From NCBI GenBank assembly GCA_937926355.1, contig CALAZP010000283.1, positions 1 to 15,546 on the forward strand: a DNA stretch of 15,546 nt. Reading direction: 5' to 3'. This DNA comes from an uncultured Saprospirales bacterium. GTDB lineage: Bacteria > Bacteroidota > Bacteroidia > Chitinophagales > Saprospiraceae. The notes under the pieces were generated by a model, which saw nothing but the letters and a program-made list of their open reading frames with translations, had not been told where the DNA came from and ran no database searches. Below are positions 7,215-15,540 of this stretch, piece after piece; positions within the stretch are counted from its first letter, which is position 1; each line of letters starts with the position of its first letter. The translations under genes were made by a program, and so were the position numbers.

Positions 7215-8459
7215 ATGATAGTACAGATTATAAAATGGTTGGAAAGCAATTACGGTCACTTACCCGGTGCCGGCTTAGTTGATTTCATCACCTTTAGGGC
7301 TGGTTTGGCCATACTTCTTTCGCTAATTATTTCTATTCTCTTTGGCGGTCAGATTATTGCATTCCTTAAGAAAAAACAAGTAGGGGAGACAGTTCGGGAA
7401 CTTGGTTTGGAAGGGCAGAAAATGAAGGAGGGAACACCCACAATGGGAGGATTGATAATTGTACTATCCATATTGATCCCTGTTTTTTTGATTGCGGATC
7501 TTTCTAATATTTACTTGATCCTCATGATTATCGCCACCCTTTGGACCGCATTAATTGGATTCATTGATGACTATATTAAGGTATTTAAAAAAAATAAAGA
7601 AGGTCTTAAAGGATGGTTTAAAGTCATCGGACAAGTAATTCTCGGATTGATTATTTCAATTACTATGTTGGTCCATGAGGATATTTATGTGAGGTTAGAC
7701 AAAACTACTGCAGCGGATTTGGGATTAGAAAGGTGGGAAATCCCCAGTGCTGAAATGGAAGGAGGCGAAAGAGCTAACTATAAAACCAATCTTACTAATA
7801 TTCCTTTTATCAAAGAAAATAGTTTGGATTATGGCAGACTATGGAGGACAGCTCCTTCTTCCAATACCTTTGCGTGGATGCTCTTTATACCATTAGTGGT
7901 TTTCATTGTTACAGCAGTTTCAAATGCCGCTAATTTAACAGATGGATTGGACGGATTGGCGACTGGTATTGGTGGAATTATAGGGGTCGTCTTAGGCATT
8001 TTTGCTTATTTGTCCGGTAATGCCATAACCGCCAATTACCTGAGTATTCTTCACTTACCAGGTACCGGTGAGCTGGTGGTATTCTCTGCAGCATTTATAG
8101 GTGCTTGCATTGGGTTTTTATGGAATAATACTTATCCTGCTAAAGTATTTATGGGCGACACAGGTAGTCTGACCCTTGGAGGAATTATTGCAGCTTTGGC
8201 TATTCTATTAAGGAAAGAACTTTTGATTCCAATTTTATGTGGGGTATTTTTTATGGAAACCCTCTCCGTTATGATTCAGGTTGGTTATTTCAAATATACC
8301 AAACGCAAATATGGAGTGGGCAAAAGAATCTTTCTGATGTCCCCTCTACACCATCACTTTCAAAAAAAGGGCTGGCATGAGGTTACTATTGTCACTCGAT
8401 TTTGGATTATAGGTGTCTTGTTGGCCGTCTTAACCATTATTACGCTTAAAATCAGATAA
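7215..8459 (+). CDS. mraY: Phospho-N-acetylmuramoyl-pentapeptide-transferase MraY
   Basis: MraY moves phospho-MurNAc-pentapeptide from UDP to undecaprenyl phosphate, making lipid I at the inner face of the cytoplasmic membrane. The polytopic 414-residue product has the family's hallmarks: GTPTMGG (73-79), the Asp pair DD (118-119) followed by the Lys-rich loop, NAANLTDGLDGLA (237-249), the magnesium site FMGDTGS (312-318) and the triple histidine in SPLHHHF (376-382). It is about 50 residues longer than the Escherichia coli protein (360). The extra length lies mostly at about 155-215, a polar stretch between two membrane segments; as I recall a similar insertion is usual in Bacteroidota MraY. 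The ATG lies 4 bases after the murE stop, and the murD ATG is two bases past its own stop. Confidence 0.97.
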   Translation: MIVQIIKWLESNYGHLPGAGLVDFITFRAGLAILLSLIISILFGGQIIAFLKKKQVGETVRELGLEGQKMKEGTPTMGGLIIVLSILIPVFLIADLSNIYLILMIIATLWTALIGFIDDYIKVFKKNKEGLKGWFKVIGQVILGLIISITMLVHEDIYVRLDKTTAADLGLERWEIPSAEMEGGERANYKTNLTNIPFIKENSLDYGRLWRTAPSSNTFAWMLFIPLVVFIVTAVSNAANLTDGLDGLATGIGGIIGVVLGIFAYLSGNAITANYLSILHLPGTGELVVFSAAFIGACIGFLWNNTYPAKVFMGDTGSLTLGGIIAALAILLRKELLIPILCGVFFMETLSVMIQVGYFKYTKRKYGVGKRIFLMSPLHHHFQKKGWHEVTIVTRFWIIGVLLAVLTIITLKIR

Positions 8460-8461
8460 TA

Positions 8462-9787
8462 ATGGAAAATAAAGAGAAAAAAATAGCTGTATTAGGAGGT
8501 GGAGAAAGCGGAGTTGGTGCTGCTATTTTAGCTCGCCAACTAGGGTATTGGGTTTTTCTTTCTGATTATGGGACCATTCGTGATGATTACCAACGAGAAT
8601 TAGAAGAAAATGGCATTCCATTTGAGGAAAATGGACATACTCTCAATATCCTAGAAGAAGTAACATTAGTAGTTAAAAGTCCAGGAATTCCTCCTTCTAA
8701 TGAGTGCGTCCTATGGTTGCGGCAAAAGGGAATTCCGGTCATTTCTGAAATTGAATTTGGCGCAAGACATACCGGACAACCTATTATTGCCATTTCGGGA
8801 ACCAATGGAAAATCTACTACGACTAAATTGACGTGGCATCTTCTTAGAGAAGCTGGAATAAATGTAGAATTGGGAGGAAACATTGGAAAAAGTTTTGCGA
8901 GATTAGTTTCGAATAAGACTCCTGACTTTTTTGTTTTGGAGGTAAGTAGTTTTCAATTAGAAGATTGCCCTACTTTCACTCCCCAAATTGCTGCCTTACT
9001 GAATATAACCCCAGATCATTTAGACCGGTACGAGGGTTCTATGCAACTATATGCGCAAGCTAAATTTCAAATTTTTAAGAATCAAAAAGAAAGGGATGTA
9101 TTCATTTTTAATTCAAGCGATGAGTGGATTAAGCAAGGGTTATCTGCGGTAGATTCAGCAGTAAAAAAAATAGCAATCCCTGCCTCAATAATTCCAGCAT
9201 CGGATGAAGTTCTCTTAGAAGTTGGAGAACATACTTTTAGATTGAATAATCCAGCATTACGAGGTCAACACAATGCACAAAATGCTTCCTTTGCAATTGC
9301 CATAGCCCTTCAACTAGAGATTAACCCTGTTCAAATCCAAAAGGGTTTAGATTCTTTTATAGGATTACCCCACAGAATGCAATCTATTAAGAAGATAAAG
9401 GAAGTAACTTATATCAATGATAGTAAAGCAACCAATATCAATGCTGCTTTATACGCATTAGGAGCTTTTCAAACTCCAATTATTTGGATAGTAGGGGGGG
9501 CGGATAAGGGAAATGATTACCGAATCCTTTATCCTGTTATGAAACACGTTAAAGCAATAATTGCTATCGGTCGTGACAACAGTGCAATTTGGAGGGCTTT
9601 TGAAAAATACGAAATCAACAAATATGAGGCGGAAAGTATGGAACAGGCCGTCCAATTAGCTGCAACAATAGGAAGTAAAAATGACACCGTTTTATTAGCT
9701 CCAGCATGTGCAAGTTTTGACAGATTTAAAAATTTTGAACACAGAGGTGAATTATTTGAAAAGGCAGTAAATGAATTAGCATTATGA
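8462..9787 (+). CDS. murD: UDP-N-acetylmuramoyl-L-alanine--D-glutamate ligase MurD
   Basis: MurD is the cytoplasmic ATP-dependent ligase that adds D-glutamate to UDP-MurNAc-L-alanine. The 441-residue product begins with a Rossmann-like UDP-binding domain (IAVLGGGESGVGAA, 8-21). It has VKSPGIPPSN (71-80), the ATP loop GTNGKSTT (113-120), LEVSSFQLE and NITPDHLDRY in the central domain, and GLPHRMQ plus NDSKATN at the start of the glutamate-binding domain. These fit MurD rather than its paralogues MurC, MurE or MurF. It ends with an ATGA overlap in which the ftsW start and the murD stop share bases 9784-9787, a classical coupling arrangement. Confidence 0.96.
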   Translation: MENKEKKIAVLGGGESGVGAAILARQLGYWVFLSDYGTIRDDYQRELEENGIPFEENGHTLNILEEVTLVVKSPGIPPSNECVLWLRQKGIPVISEIEFGARHTGQPIIAISGTNGKSTTTKLTWHLLREAGINVELGGNIGKSFARLVSNKTPDFFVLEVSSFQLEDCPTFTPQIAALLNITPDHLDRYEGSMQLYAQAKFQIFKNQKERDVFIFNSSDEWIKQGLSAVDSAVKKIAIPASIIPASDEVLLEVGEHTFRLNNPALRGQHNAQNASFAIAIALQLEINPVQIQKGLDSFIGLPHRMQSIKKIKEVTYINDSKATNINAALYALGAFQTPIIWIVGGADKGNDYRILYPVMKHVKAIIAIGRDNSAIWRAFEKYEINKYEAESMEQAVQLAATIGSKNDTVLLAPACASFDRFKNFEHRGELFEKAVNELAL

Positions 9788-10947
9788 ATACCCTGACCAA
9801 TAAATTATTAAATGCAATATATGGAGATCGAGTTATTTGGACTGTAATGGTTATTCTAGGTCTTTTTTCCCTTTTGGCTGTTTACAGTGCGACTGGGACG
9901 TTGGCTTACAAAGAGAGCGGTGGGAATACAGAATCTTTTTTGATTAAGCATGGCCTTATATTAGGATTGGGGGCATTGATTACCTATATCGTCCATCTTC
10001 TTCACTACATGACTTTTTCAAAATCTGCACCTTTATTGCTATTAGTCAGTATTCCTTTATTGGTTTATACCATTTTATTTGGGGCGGAATATAATGATGC
10101 CAGAAGGTGGATTTCTTTGCCTTGGGTCGGGGTAACTTTTCAAAGTTCGGATTTTGCCAAACTAGCTTTAATCATTTATATAGCCAAGGCAATATCGGCC
10201 AAACAAGATATTATTAAAGATTTTAATAGTGCTTTCATTCCTATTATTCTACCCATAATTATCGTTTGTGGATTGATTGCTCCTGCAGATTTGTCGAGTG
10301 CATTACTCCTTTTCTTTACCGCTTTTCTGATGATGTTTGTAGGAAGGGTATCAACTAAGTATTTGATTTTATTATTGATGCTTGGAGTAATTATGTTTTC
10401 CTTCTTAATCATATTGGGGCAATTTTTTCCCGAGGCGATAAGGTTGGAAACTTGGGTAAGTAGGATGAATGATTTTATTTCCAATCCTGAGGGGGGGTAT
10501 CAGGTCCGTCAATCTAAAATTGCGATTGCAAGTGGGGAATGGATAGGTATGGGACCTGGCAATAGCATACAAAGGAATTATTTACCTGCGCCATATTCGG
10601 ATTTCATTTATGCTATTATTTGCGAAGAATACGGTTTAGTGGGTGGTTTTAGTGTAATTTTACTTTATCTCATTCTTTTTATAAGAGTAACTCGCTTGGT
10701 TACCAAAAGCCCAAAAGCCTTTGGAGCTATGTTGGCATTTGGGTTAGCCATGAGTATGATTGTCCAAGCTTTTGCCAATATTGCGGTTTCCGTTCATTTA
10801 GTTCCGGTTACAGGAGTGACTCTTCCACTGATTAGTATGGGGGGGACCTCAGTACTTTTCACCAGTATCTCATTTGGTATCATCCTCAGCGTCAGTAAGT
10901 TTATCGAATCCCTCAAATCTGTTTCCGGATATGCCAATAATCAATAA
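9784..10947 (+). CDS. ftsW: Septal peptidoglycan glycosyltransferase FtsW (SEDS family)
   Basis: FtsW polymerises lipid II into glycan strands at the division septum, in complex with FtsI. The 387-residue product is polytopic with about ten hydrophobic segments and carries the SEDS motifs: LLAVYSATG (30-38), the NDARRWI loop (104-110), GEWIGMGPGNS (251-261), PYSDFIYAIICEEYG (270-284) with the conserved catalytic Asp273, and PVTGVTLPLISMGGTS near the C terminus. Placement after murD and with an ftsI in the same operon favours FtsW over RodA, which shares the fold. Its 3' end overlaps the preferred murG start by 17 bases. Three 7-G or near-7-G tracts in this part of the operon include two inside ftsW; they encode conserved glycines. 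Confidence 0.94.
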   Translation: MNTLTNKLLNAIYGDRVIWTVMVILGLFSLLAVYSATGTLAYKESGGNTESFLIKHGLILGLGALITYIVHLLHYMTFSKSAPLLLLVSIPLLVYTILFGAEYNDARRWISLPWVGVTFQSSDFAKLALIIYIAKAISAKQDIIKDFNSAFIPIILPIIIVCGLIAPADLSSALLLFFTAFLMMFVGRVSTKYLILLLMLGVIMFSFLIILGQFFPEAIRLETWVSRMNDFISNPEGGYQVRQSKIAIASGEWIGMGPGNSIQRNYLPAPYSDFIYAIICEEYGLVGGFSVILLYLILFIRVTRLVTKSPKAFGAMLAFGLAMSMIVQAFANIAVSVHLVPVTGVTLPLISMGGTSVLFTSISFGIILSVSKFIESLKSVSGYANNQ

Positions 10948-12058
10948 AATACTCATTAGCGGAGGGGGAACTGGGGGTCATGTGTTTCCCGCTATTGCCA
11001 TTGCGGATGCTTTTAAAAAGGAATTTCCAGAGGTAGAAATATTATTTGTAGGTGCCCGAGATAAATTGGAAATGCAAAAGGTTCCGGTAGCGGGTTATCC
11101 CATTAAAGGGTTATGGATAAGTGGTTTTCACCGCAAATTTACCTTAAAGAATTTGATGTTTCCTGTCAAATTAAAGCTAAGCCTGATACATTCTTTATGG
11201 ATTGTTCTCCGGTTTAAACCAGACCTAGCTATTGGTGTAGGTGGCTTTGCTAGTGGCCCTATTTTGGCCGTTTGCCGCTGGTTAAGTATTCCGTTTTTCC
11301 TTCAAGAGCAAAATGCTTATCCAGGAATTACTAACCGATTATTAAAGCATAAAGCAGAGAGAATTTTTGTAGCCTATCGGCAAATGGAGTCTTTTTTTCC
11401 GAAGGAGAAGCTTATCATATCTGGCAATCCTGTAAGAGCAGTTTTACGAGAGTCACTACCATCAAAGGTGGATGCTCTGCAGTTTTTTGATATTCAAGAA
11501 AAAAATAAAGTGGTTTTAATCATTGGTGGGAGTTTGGGTGCAGCATCTATCAATAAAGCAGTGTCCAAAGGACTTTTAAGTCATCCGCAAGCTGAAGGAA
11601 TCTTTTGGATTTGGCAAGTGGGATCGAATTACTACCAAGAGTTAAAAAGTAATCCTTCGCTCAACAAGAATAATGTGCTCATTTTGCCATTTATTGATCG
11701 AATGGAAATGGCCTATGCTGCTTCGGATTTAGTAGTTGGGAGAGCTGGTGCATTGACCATTGCTGAATTGGCTTGGATTAATAAGCCTTGTATTTTAGTT
11801 CCTTCCCCTAATGTAGCAGCAGATCACCAGACTGCTAATGCTAAGGCTATGGAAAATATGGGAGGGGGGAAATGGATTCCAGATGAGGATGCGCAAGAAA
11901 AATTAATTCCAATGGCGATTTCGTTGGTTAACGATGATCAAATTCTAAAAGAAATGTCGGATCGATTGCGAGTTCAACGACATCAAGATGCCAGTAGCCA
12001 GATAGTCAAGTATGTATTGGAGGCTTTAACTAAGAAACAAAGTAATGGAGGGAATTAA
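10931..12058 (+). CDS. murG: UDP-N-acetylglucosamine--N-acetylmuramyl-(pentapeptide) pyrophosphoryl-undecaprenol GlcNAc transferase MurG
   Basis: MurG adds GlcNAc to lipid I to give lipid II at the cytoplasmic membrane face. It is a peripheral GT-B enzyme. The 375-residue product has the N-terminal glycine loop GGGTGGH (11-17), IGVGGFASGP (101-110), QEQNAYPG (125-132), SGNPVR (164-169), the second glycine loop GGSLGA (199-204), the UDP-GlcNAc-binding GRAGALTIAEL (270-280), and PSPNVAADHQTANA (291-304). I chose the ATG at 10931 because the protein then begins five to seven residues before the first conserved strand, as in the family. The frame is open further upstream to a TTG at 10874, but that would add a Ser-rich extension entirely inside ftsW. 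Its 3' end overlaps murC by 14 bases. Confidence 0.96.
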   Translation: MPIINKILISGGGTGGHVFPAIAIADAFKKEFPEVEILFVGARDKLEMQKVPVAGYPIKGLWISGFHRKFTLKNLMFPVKLKLSLIHSLWIVLRFKPDLAIGVGGFASGPILAVCRWLSIPFFLQEQNAYPGITNRLLKHKAERIFVAYRQMESFFPKEKLIISGNPVRAVLRESLPSKVDALQFFDIQEKNKVVLIIGGSLGAASINKAVSKGLLSHPQAEGIFWIWQVGSNYYQELKSNPSLNKNNVLILPFIDRMEMAYAASDLVVGRAGALTIAELAWINKPCILVPSPNVAADHQTANAKAMENMGGGKWIPDEDAQEKLIPMAISLVNDDQILKEMSDRLRVQRHQDASSQIVKYVLEALTKKQSNGGN

Positions 12059-13409
12059 ATCTGTTTATTTAATAGGAATTGGGGGTATAGGGATGAGTGC
12101 CTTAGCTAGATACTTTAATTATATGGGAGCTGAGGTAGCTGGATATGATAGGGTATCCACTGAATTGACCCAACAGTTAGAACGAGAGGGAATAACCATA
12201 CACTACCAAGAGAATTTGTCTTTGTGTCCTATGAATCCAGATCTTGTAATCATTACTCCTGCAGTTCCCCCGAGCCACATTGAATGGCAATATTATCAAA
12301 GAGAAATTCCTGAAAAGGTCATGAAGCGGGCAAAGGTGCTGGGGTTAATTAGTCAACAAAGAAAAACCATTGCTATTGGAGGGACTCATGGAAAGACTAC
12401 TACATCAACCCTTTTAACCCATCTACTTAGGAGTGGGGGAATGGAGGTAACGGCATTTTTAGGAGGGATTGGTAAGGATTTTGAATCTAATTTTATTTTT
12501 GGAAATAGTGATTGGGTGGTGGTAGAAGCAGATGAATTTGACCGTTCTTTTTTGCATTTGTCCCCTGATATTGCTGTTATTCTTTCAACGGATTCAGATC
12601 ATTTGGATATCTATGGGGATGCAACAAGCATGCTGAATGAGGGCTATTTAGCATTTGCTAAAAAAGCGATTCAAAAGGGTGAGTTATGGGTTCAGGAAGC
12701 CTATGCTGCTCCTTTTAAAGAACTGGGTTTAATAAAGGAATATGGTGCACATTCGGAGGATGCCAGGTGGGAAGAACTAAGGGTAATAGATGGACAGTTT
12801 GTCTTTAATTGTATCAGTGCTACCCATCAAATTTTCGATTTAACCACGCCACTTCCAGGACGCCATAACGTAGAAAATGCTGTTGTCGCTATTAGCATTG
12901 CTTTGTCTTTGGGGATATTGCCCCAAGATATCAAAAGGGGATTGGCAAATTTTAAGGGAATCAAAAGGAGGTTTGAAGTTTTATATAAATCCAAGCAATG
13001 GGTATATGTGGATGATTATGCACACCATCCTACAGAATTAAGAGCAGCAATCGAAGCCGCTAGAGCACTTTGGCCCGACTCCCCTTTAACTGTTGTTTTT
13101 CAACCGCACTTGTATTCTAGAACAAGGGATTTTGCCGAAGGCTTCTCTGAAGCGTTAAGTTTGCCAGACCGATTGATTTTGATGCCTATTTATCCTGCGA
13201 GGGAAATCCCAATTCCAGGAGTTACTTCGGAAAACTTACTCCTTCAAATTGAGCATAGGGACAAGAGGGTATTAGATTCGAATCAAATAATGGGGTGGTT
13301 AGAAGCACACCAACGGGAAGGGGTTATTATGACGTTAGGAGCAGGTAATATTGATTTATTGAGAGGACCAATCACAGATTGGTTGGATAAAATTGAATCA
13401 CATGAGTAA
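12045..13409 (+). CDS. murC: UDP-N-acetylmuramate--L-alanine ligase MurC
   Basis: MurC is the cytoplasmic ATP-dependent ligase that attaches L-alanine, the first stem residue, to UDP-MurNAc. The 454-residue product starts with the Rossmann motif YLIGIGGIGMSALA (8-21). It then has VIITPAVPPSH (68-78), the ATP loop GTHGKTTT (113-120) with the His typical of MurC, VVEADEFDRSFL and STDSDHLDIYG in the centre, LPGRHNVENA, and DDYAHHPTE at the start of the C-terminal domain. It is about 40 residues shorter than Escherichia coli MurC (491), still within the usual range. The ATG lies inside the last codons of murG, and the end overlaps the preferred ftsQ start by 8 bases. The order murG-murC-ftsQ matches the widespread dcw layout. 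Confidence 0.96.
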   Translation: MEGIKSVYLIGIGGIGMSALARYFNYMGAEVAGYDRVSTELTQQLEREGITIHYQENLSLCPMNPDLVIITPAVPPSHIEWQYYQREIPEKVMKRAKVLGLISQQRKTIAIGGTHGKTTTSTLLTHLLRSGGMEVTAFLGGIGKDFESNFIFGNSDWVVVEADEFDRSFLHLSPDIAVILSTDSDHLDIYGDATSMLNEGYLAFAKKAIQKGELWVQEAYAAPFKELGLIKEYGAHSEDARWEELRVIDGQFVFNCISATHQIFDLTTPLPGRHNVENAVVAISIALSLGILPQDIKRGLANFKGIKRRFEVLYKSKQWVYVDDYAHHPTELRAAIEAARALWPDSPLTVVFQPHLYSRTRDFAEGFSEALSLPDRLILMPIYPAREIPIPGVTSENLLLQIEHRDKRVLDSNQIMGWLEAHQREGVIMTLGAGNIDLLRGPITDWLDKIESHE

Positions 13410-14169
13410 AAGTAAATGGAGGGCTTGGATAACTGGAATTACCTTTTTGGGAGTTGTATTTCTCTTATTTCAAGCTATTGAAAAAAGTAATGAAAAAATT
13501 ATAAAGGGAATTGGAGTGGAAATTATTCCATTAGAAGATGGCCATTCTTTAATGGTTAGAGAGGATATAGAAGAGATTCTAAATAAATTATACAGTAACA
13601 CCTTGATTGGAAGTTCCTTAGAACAAATAGATGTATTGGTTCTTGAAGATGCTTTGAGAAAGGAACCAACCATTGCAGTTGCCGAAGTTTATATAGATGC
13701 CAGGCAGATTTTAAATGTAGTTATTCAGCAGCGTAAACCGTTATTGAGGGTGATCGATGATAAGGGAGGAAATTATTATTTAGATGAAGAGGGTCGGGCA
13801 TTGCCTTTGTCAGCACATTTTACAGCAAGAGTCCCAATTGTTACAGGCGAAATTGAAGTATATGATGATAATTTTTTATATTTGAAAAATTTTAATTTGA
13901 AACATGTGTTTTTATTGGCAAAACGCATGTTGGATGACGAATTTTACGAGGCGCTTACTGAGCAATTTGTAGTATACCCAGGCGGTGAAATTGAAATAAT
14001 ACCAAAATTGGGGAATGCTAAAATATTTTTTGGGGAATATGTAGACGTGGAAGAGAAGTTAGAGAATCTAATGATTTTTTTAACCGAGTTACAACCGCGT
14101 CAAGGGTGGAAAGATTATAAGTCCATCAATATTGCCTTTAAAGGACAAGTGATTTGCGAACGCGCTTAA
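13402..14169 (+). CDS. ftsQ: Cell division protein FtsQ
   Basis: FtsQ (DivIB) is a bitopic membrane protein that links early and late division proteins and, with FtsL and FtsB, controls FtsW/FtsI. The 255-residue product has a short basic cytoplasmic tail (MSKSKWRAW), one membrane segment at about 10-26, then a periplasmic part. The part beginning with IKGIGVEIIPL fits a POTRA-like region, followed by a beta domain with VIQQRKPLLRVID, YYLDEEGRALPLS and RVPIVTGEIE. These last blocks are the conserved core of FtsQ in Bacteroidota, where overall identity is low. I take the ATG at 13402. A TTG three codons earlier (13393) is in frame but adds only Met-Asn-His. The gene lies between murC and ftsA, as expected, with 12 bases before ftsA. 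Confidence 0.92.
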   Translation: MSKSKWRAWITGITFLGVVFLLFQAIEKSNEKIIKGIGVEIIPLEDGHSLMVREDIEEILNKLYSNTLIGSSLEQIDVLVLEDALRKEPTIAVAEVYIDARQILNVVIQQRKPLLRVIDDKGGNYYLDEEGRALPLSAHFTARVPIVTGEIEVYDDNFLYLKNFNLKHVFLLAKRMLDDEFYEALTEQFVVYPGGEIEIIPKLGNAKIFFGEYVDVEEKLENLMIFLTELQPRQGWKDYKSINIAFKGQVICERA

Positions 14170-14181
14170 AATGATACTGAA

Positions 14182-15516
14182 ATGACCAATGTAACTGATC
14201 CAACAAACAATGAATTACGTCCGCAAACTGCTGATATCGTAGCTGCTATTGATATTGGCACCACTAAAGTTTGCGCAATTATCGGACGAGCTACCCAACA
14301 TGACAAACTTGAAATTCTCGGAGTGGGAATAGTCTTATCGGAGGGAGTGCTCAGAGGGGTGGTTTCCAATATTGAAAAAACGGTAAAAGCAATCAGCGAA
14401 GCGGTTGCTATTGCTCAAAGACAATCGGGATACCAAATTGATTTGGTTCATGTAGGTATTGCTGGACAGCATATCAAAAGCCTTCAGCACCGAGGAATTT
14501 TGACTAGGGATAATCTGCAAACTGAAATTAGTGAATCGGATACCAATCGACTGATAAATGATATGCACAAGTTGGTTTTGCCGCCAGGCGATCAAATTTT
14601 ACATGTCATTCCGCAGGAATATACGGTGGATAATGAACAGGGTATTAGTGATCCCATAGGGATGTCCGGAATTAGATTAGAGGCTAATTTCCACATCATT
14701 ACTGGTCAAATAACCGCATCCAAAAATATTCAAAGATGTGTGGAGCGTTGTGGGTTAAGAATAGCTAATATGACTTTGGAACCTATCGCTTCTTCTACGG
14801 CAGTACTAAGCGAAGAGGAAAAAGAAGCGGGAGTGGCTTTAGTCGATATTGGCGGGGGAACAACAGATATTACTATTTTTCAAGAGGGCATTATTCGTCA
14901 TACTGCTATTATTCCATTTGGAGGTAATGTAATTACTAAAGATATCAAAGAGGGGTGCACCGTAATGACGCATCAAGCTGAAAAATTGAAGATAAAATTT
15001 GGTTGTGCTCTTGCGGATGAGGTTTTTGATAATCGGATCATAACCATACCTGGGTTAAAGGGCCAGCAACCAAGAGAAATTTCTGAAAAGAATTTGGCAA
15101 GAATTATTCAAGCCAGGATGGAGGAGATTTTAGATTATTTGGCGTGGGAAATAAGAAAATCTGGGTTGGAAAGAAAGTTAATTGCTGGAGTGGTTTTCAC
15201 AGGAGGAGGTTCCTTGCTTAAAGATATCGAGTTGTTGGCTCAATATCAGTTAGGGAAGTCTGCTCGAATTGGTATTCCCACCGAGGTTCTTGCTCATGGA
15301 TATTCCGAGCAGGTCAATAGTCCCGTATTTGCTACCAGCATAGGGCTATTATTAAAAGGAATTAGCGATAGAGCTAAGGGAGCTAATTTTGATATGGAGG
15401 CCTTCAGACCTGAAGAGCGCTCTAGACAAGATCAAACTCAACAAGAGAATTGGTTGGGTAAATTATTTGATAAAACAAGGAGCTTTTTTGAAACGGAAGC
15501 TGATCACGAAATTTAA
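14182..15516 (+). CDS. ftsA: Cell division protein FtsA
   Basis: FtsA is the actin-like ATPase that tethers FtsZ filaments to the membrane and recruits later division proteins. The 444-residue product has the actin-family phosphate loops DIGTTK (24-29) and DIGGGTTD (222-229) and the adenosine motif VFTGGGSLL (338-346). The FtsA-specific 1C subdomain lies between the two phosphate loops (about 90-180, with VGIAGQHIKSLQHRGILTRD). After a polar linker rich in Gln, Arg and Asp (about 405-421), residues 422-437 (ENWLGKLFDKTRSFFE) can form an amphipathic helix, the membrane-targeting sequence expected at the C terminus. An upstream ATG at 14171 runs into a stop after four codons, so 14182 is the start. 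ftsZ would be expected next. Confidence 0.96.
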   Translation: MTNVTDPTNNELRPQTADIVAAIDIGTTKVCAIIGRATQHDKLEILGVGIVLSEGVLRGVVSNIEKTVKAISEAVAIAQRQSGYQIDLVHVGIAGQHIKSLQHRGILTRDNLQTEISESDTNRLINDMHKLVLPPGDQILHVIPQEYTVDNEQGISDPIGMSGIRLEANFHIITGQITASKNIQRCVERCGLRIANMTLEPIASSTAVLSEEEKEAGVALVDIGGGTTDITIFQEGIIRHTAIIPFGGNVITKDIKEGCTVMTHQAEKLKIKFGCALADEVFDNRIITIPGLKGQQPREISEKNLARIIQARMEEILDYLAWEIRKSGLERKLIAGVVFTGGGSLLKDIELLAQYQLGKSARIGIPTEVLAHGYSEQVNSPVFATSIGLLLKGISDRAKGANFDMEAFRPEERSRQDQTQQENWLGKLFDKTRSFFETEADHEI

Positions 15517-15540
15517 GCTAACTTCTGAAACAACTGGTAT

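Noticed and set aside
10491..10497. G7 tracts in murD (9494-9500) and ftsW (10491-10497, 10839-10845) as possible phase-variation switches
   Set aside because: They are short, encode conserved Gly pairs, and lie in genes that should be essential, so slippage would be lethal rather than adaptive. They are only potential sequencing-error sites.
10874..10930. Longer N terminus for MurG starting at TTG 10874
   Set aside because: It would add 19 Ser-rich residues encoded inside ftsW, before the normal family start; the ATG at 10931 gives the usual spacing to the GGGTGGH loop.
13393..13401. TTG start for ftsQ three codons before the ATG
   Set aside because: The ATG at 13402 is the better codon and keeps an 8-base overlap with murC like that of mraZ/rsmH; the extra residues add nothing recognisable.
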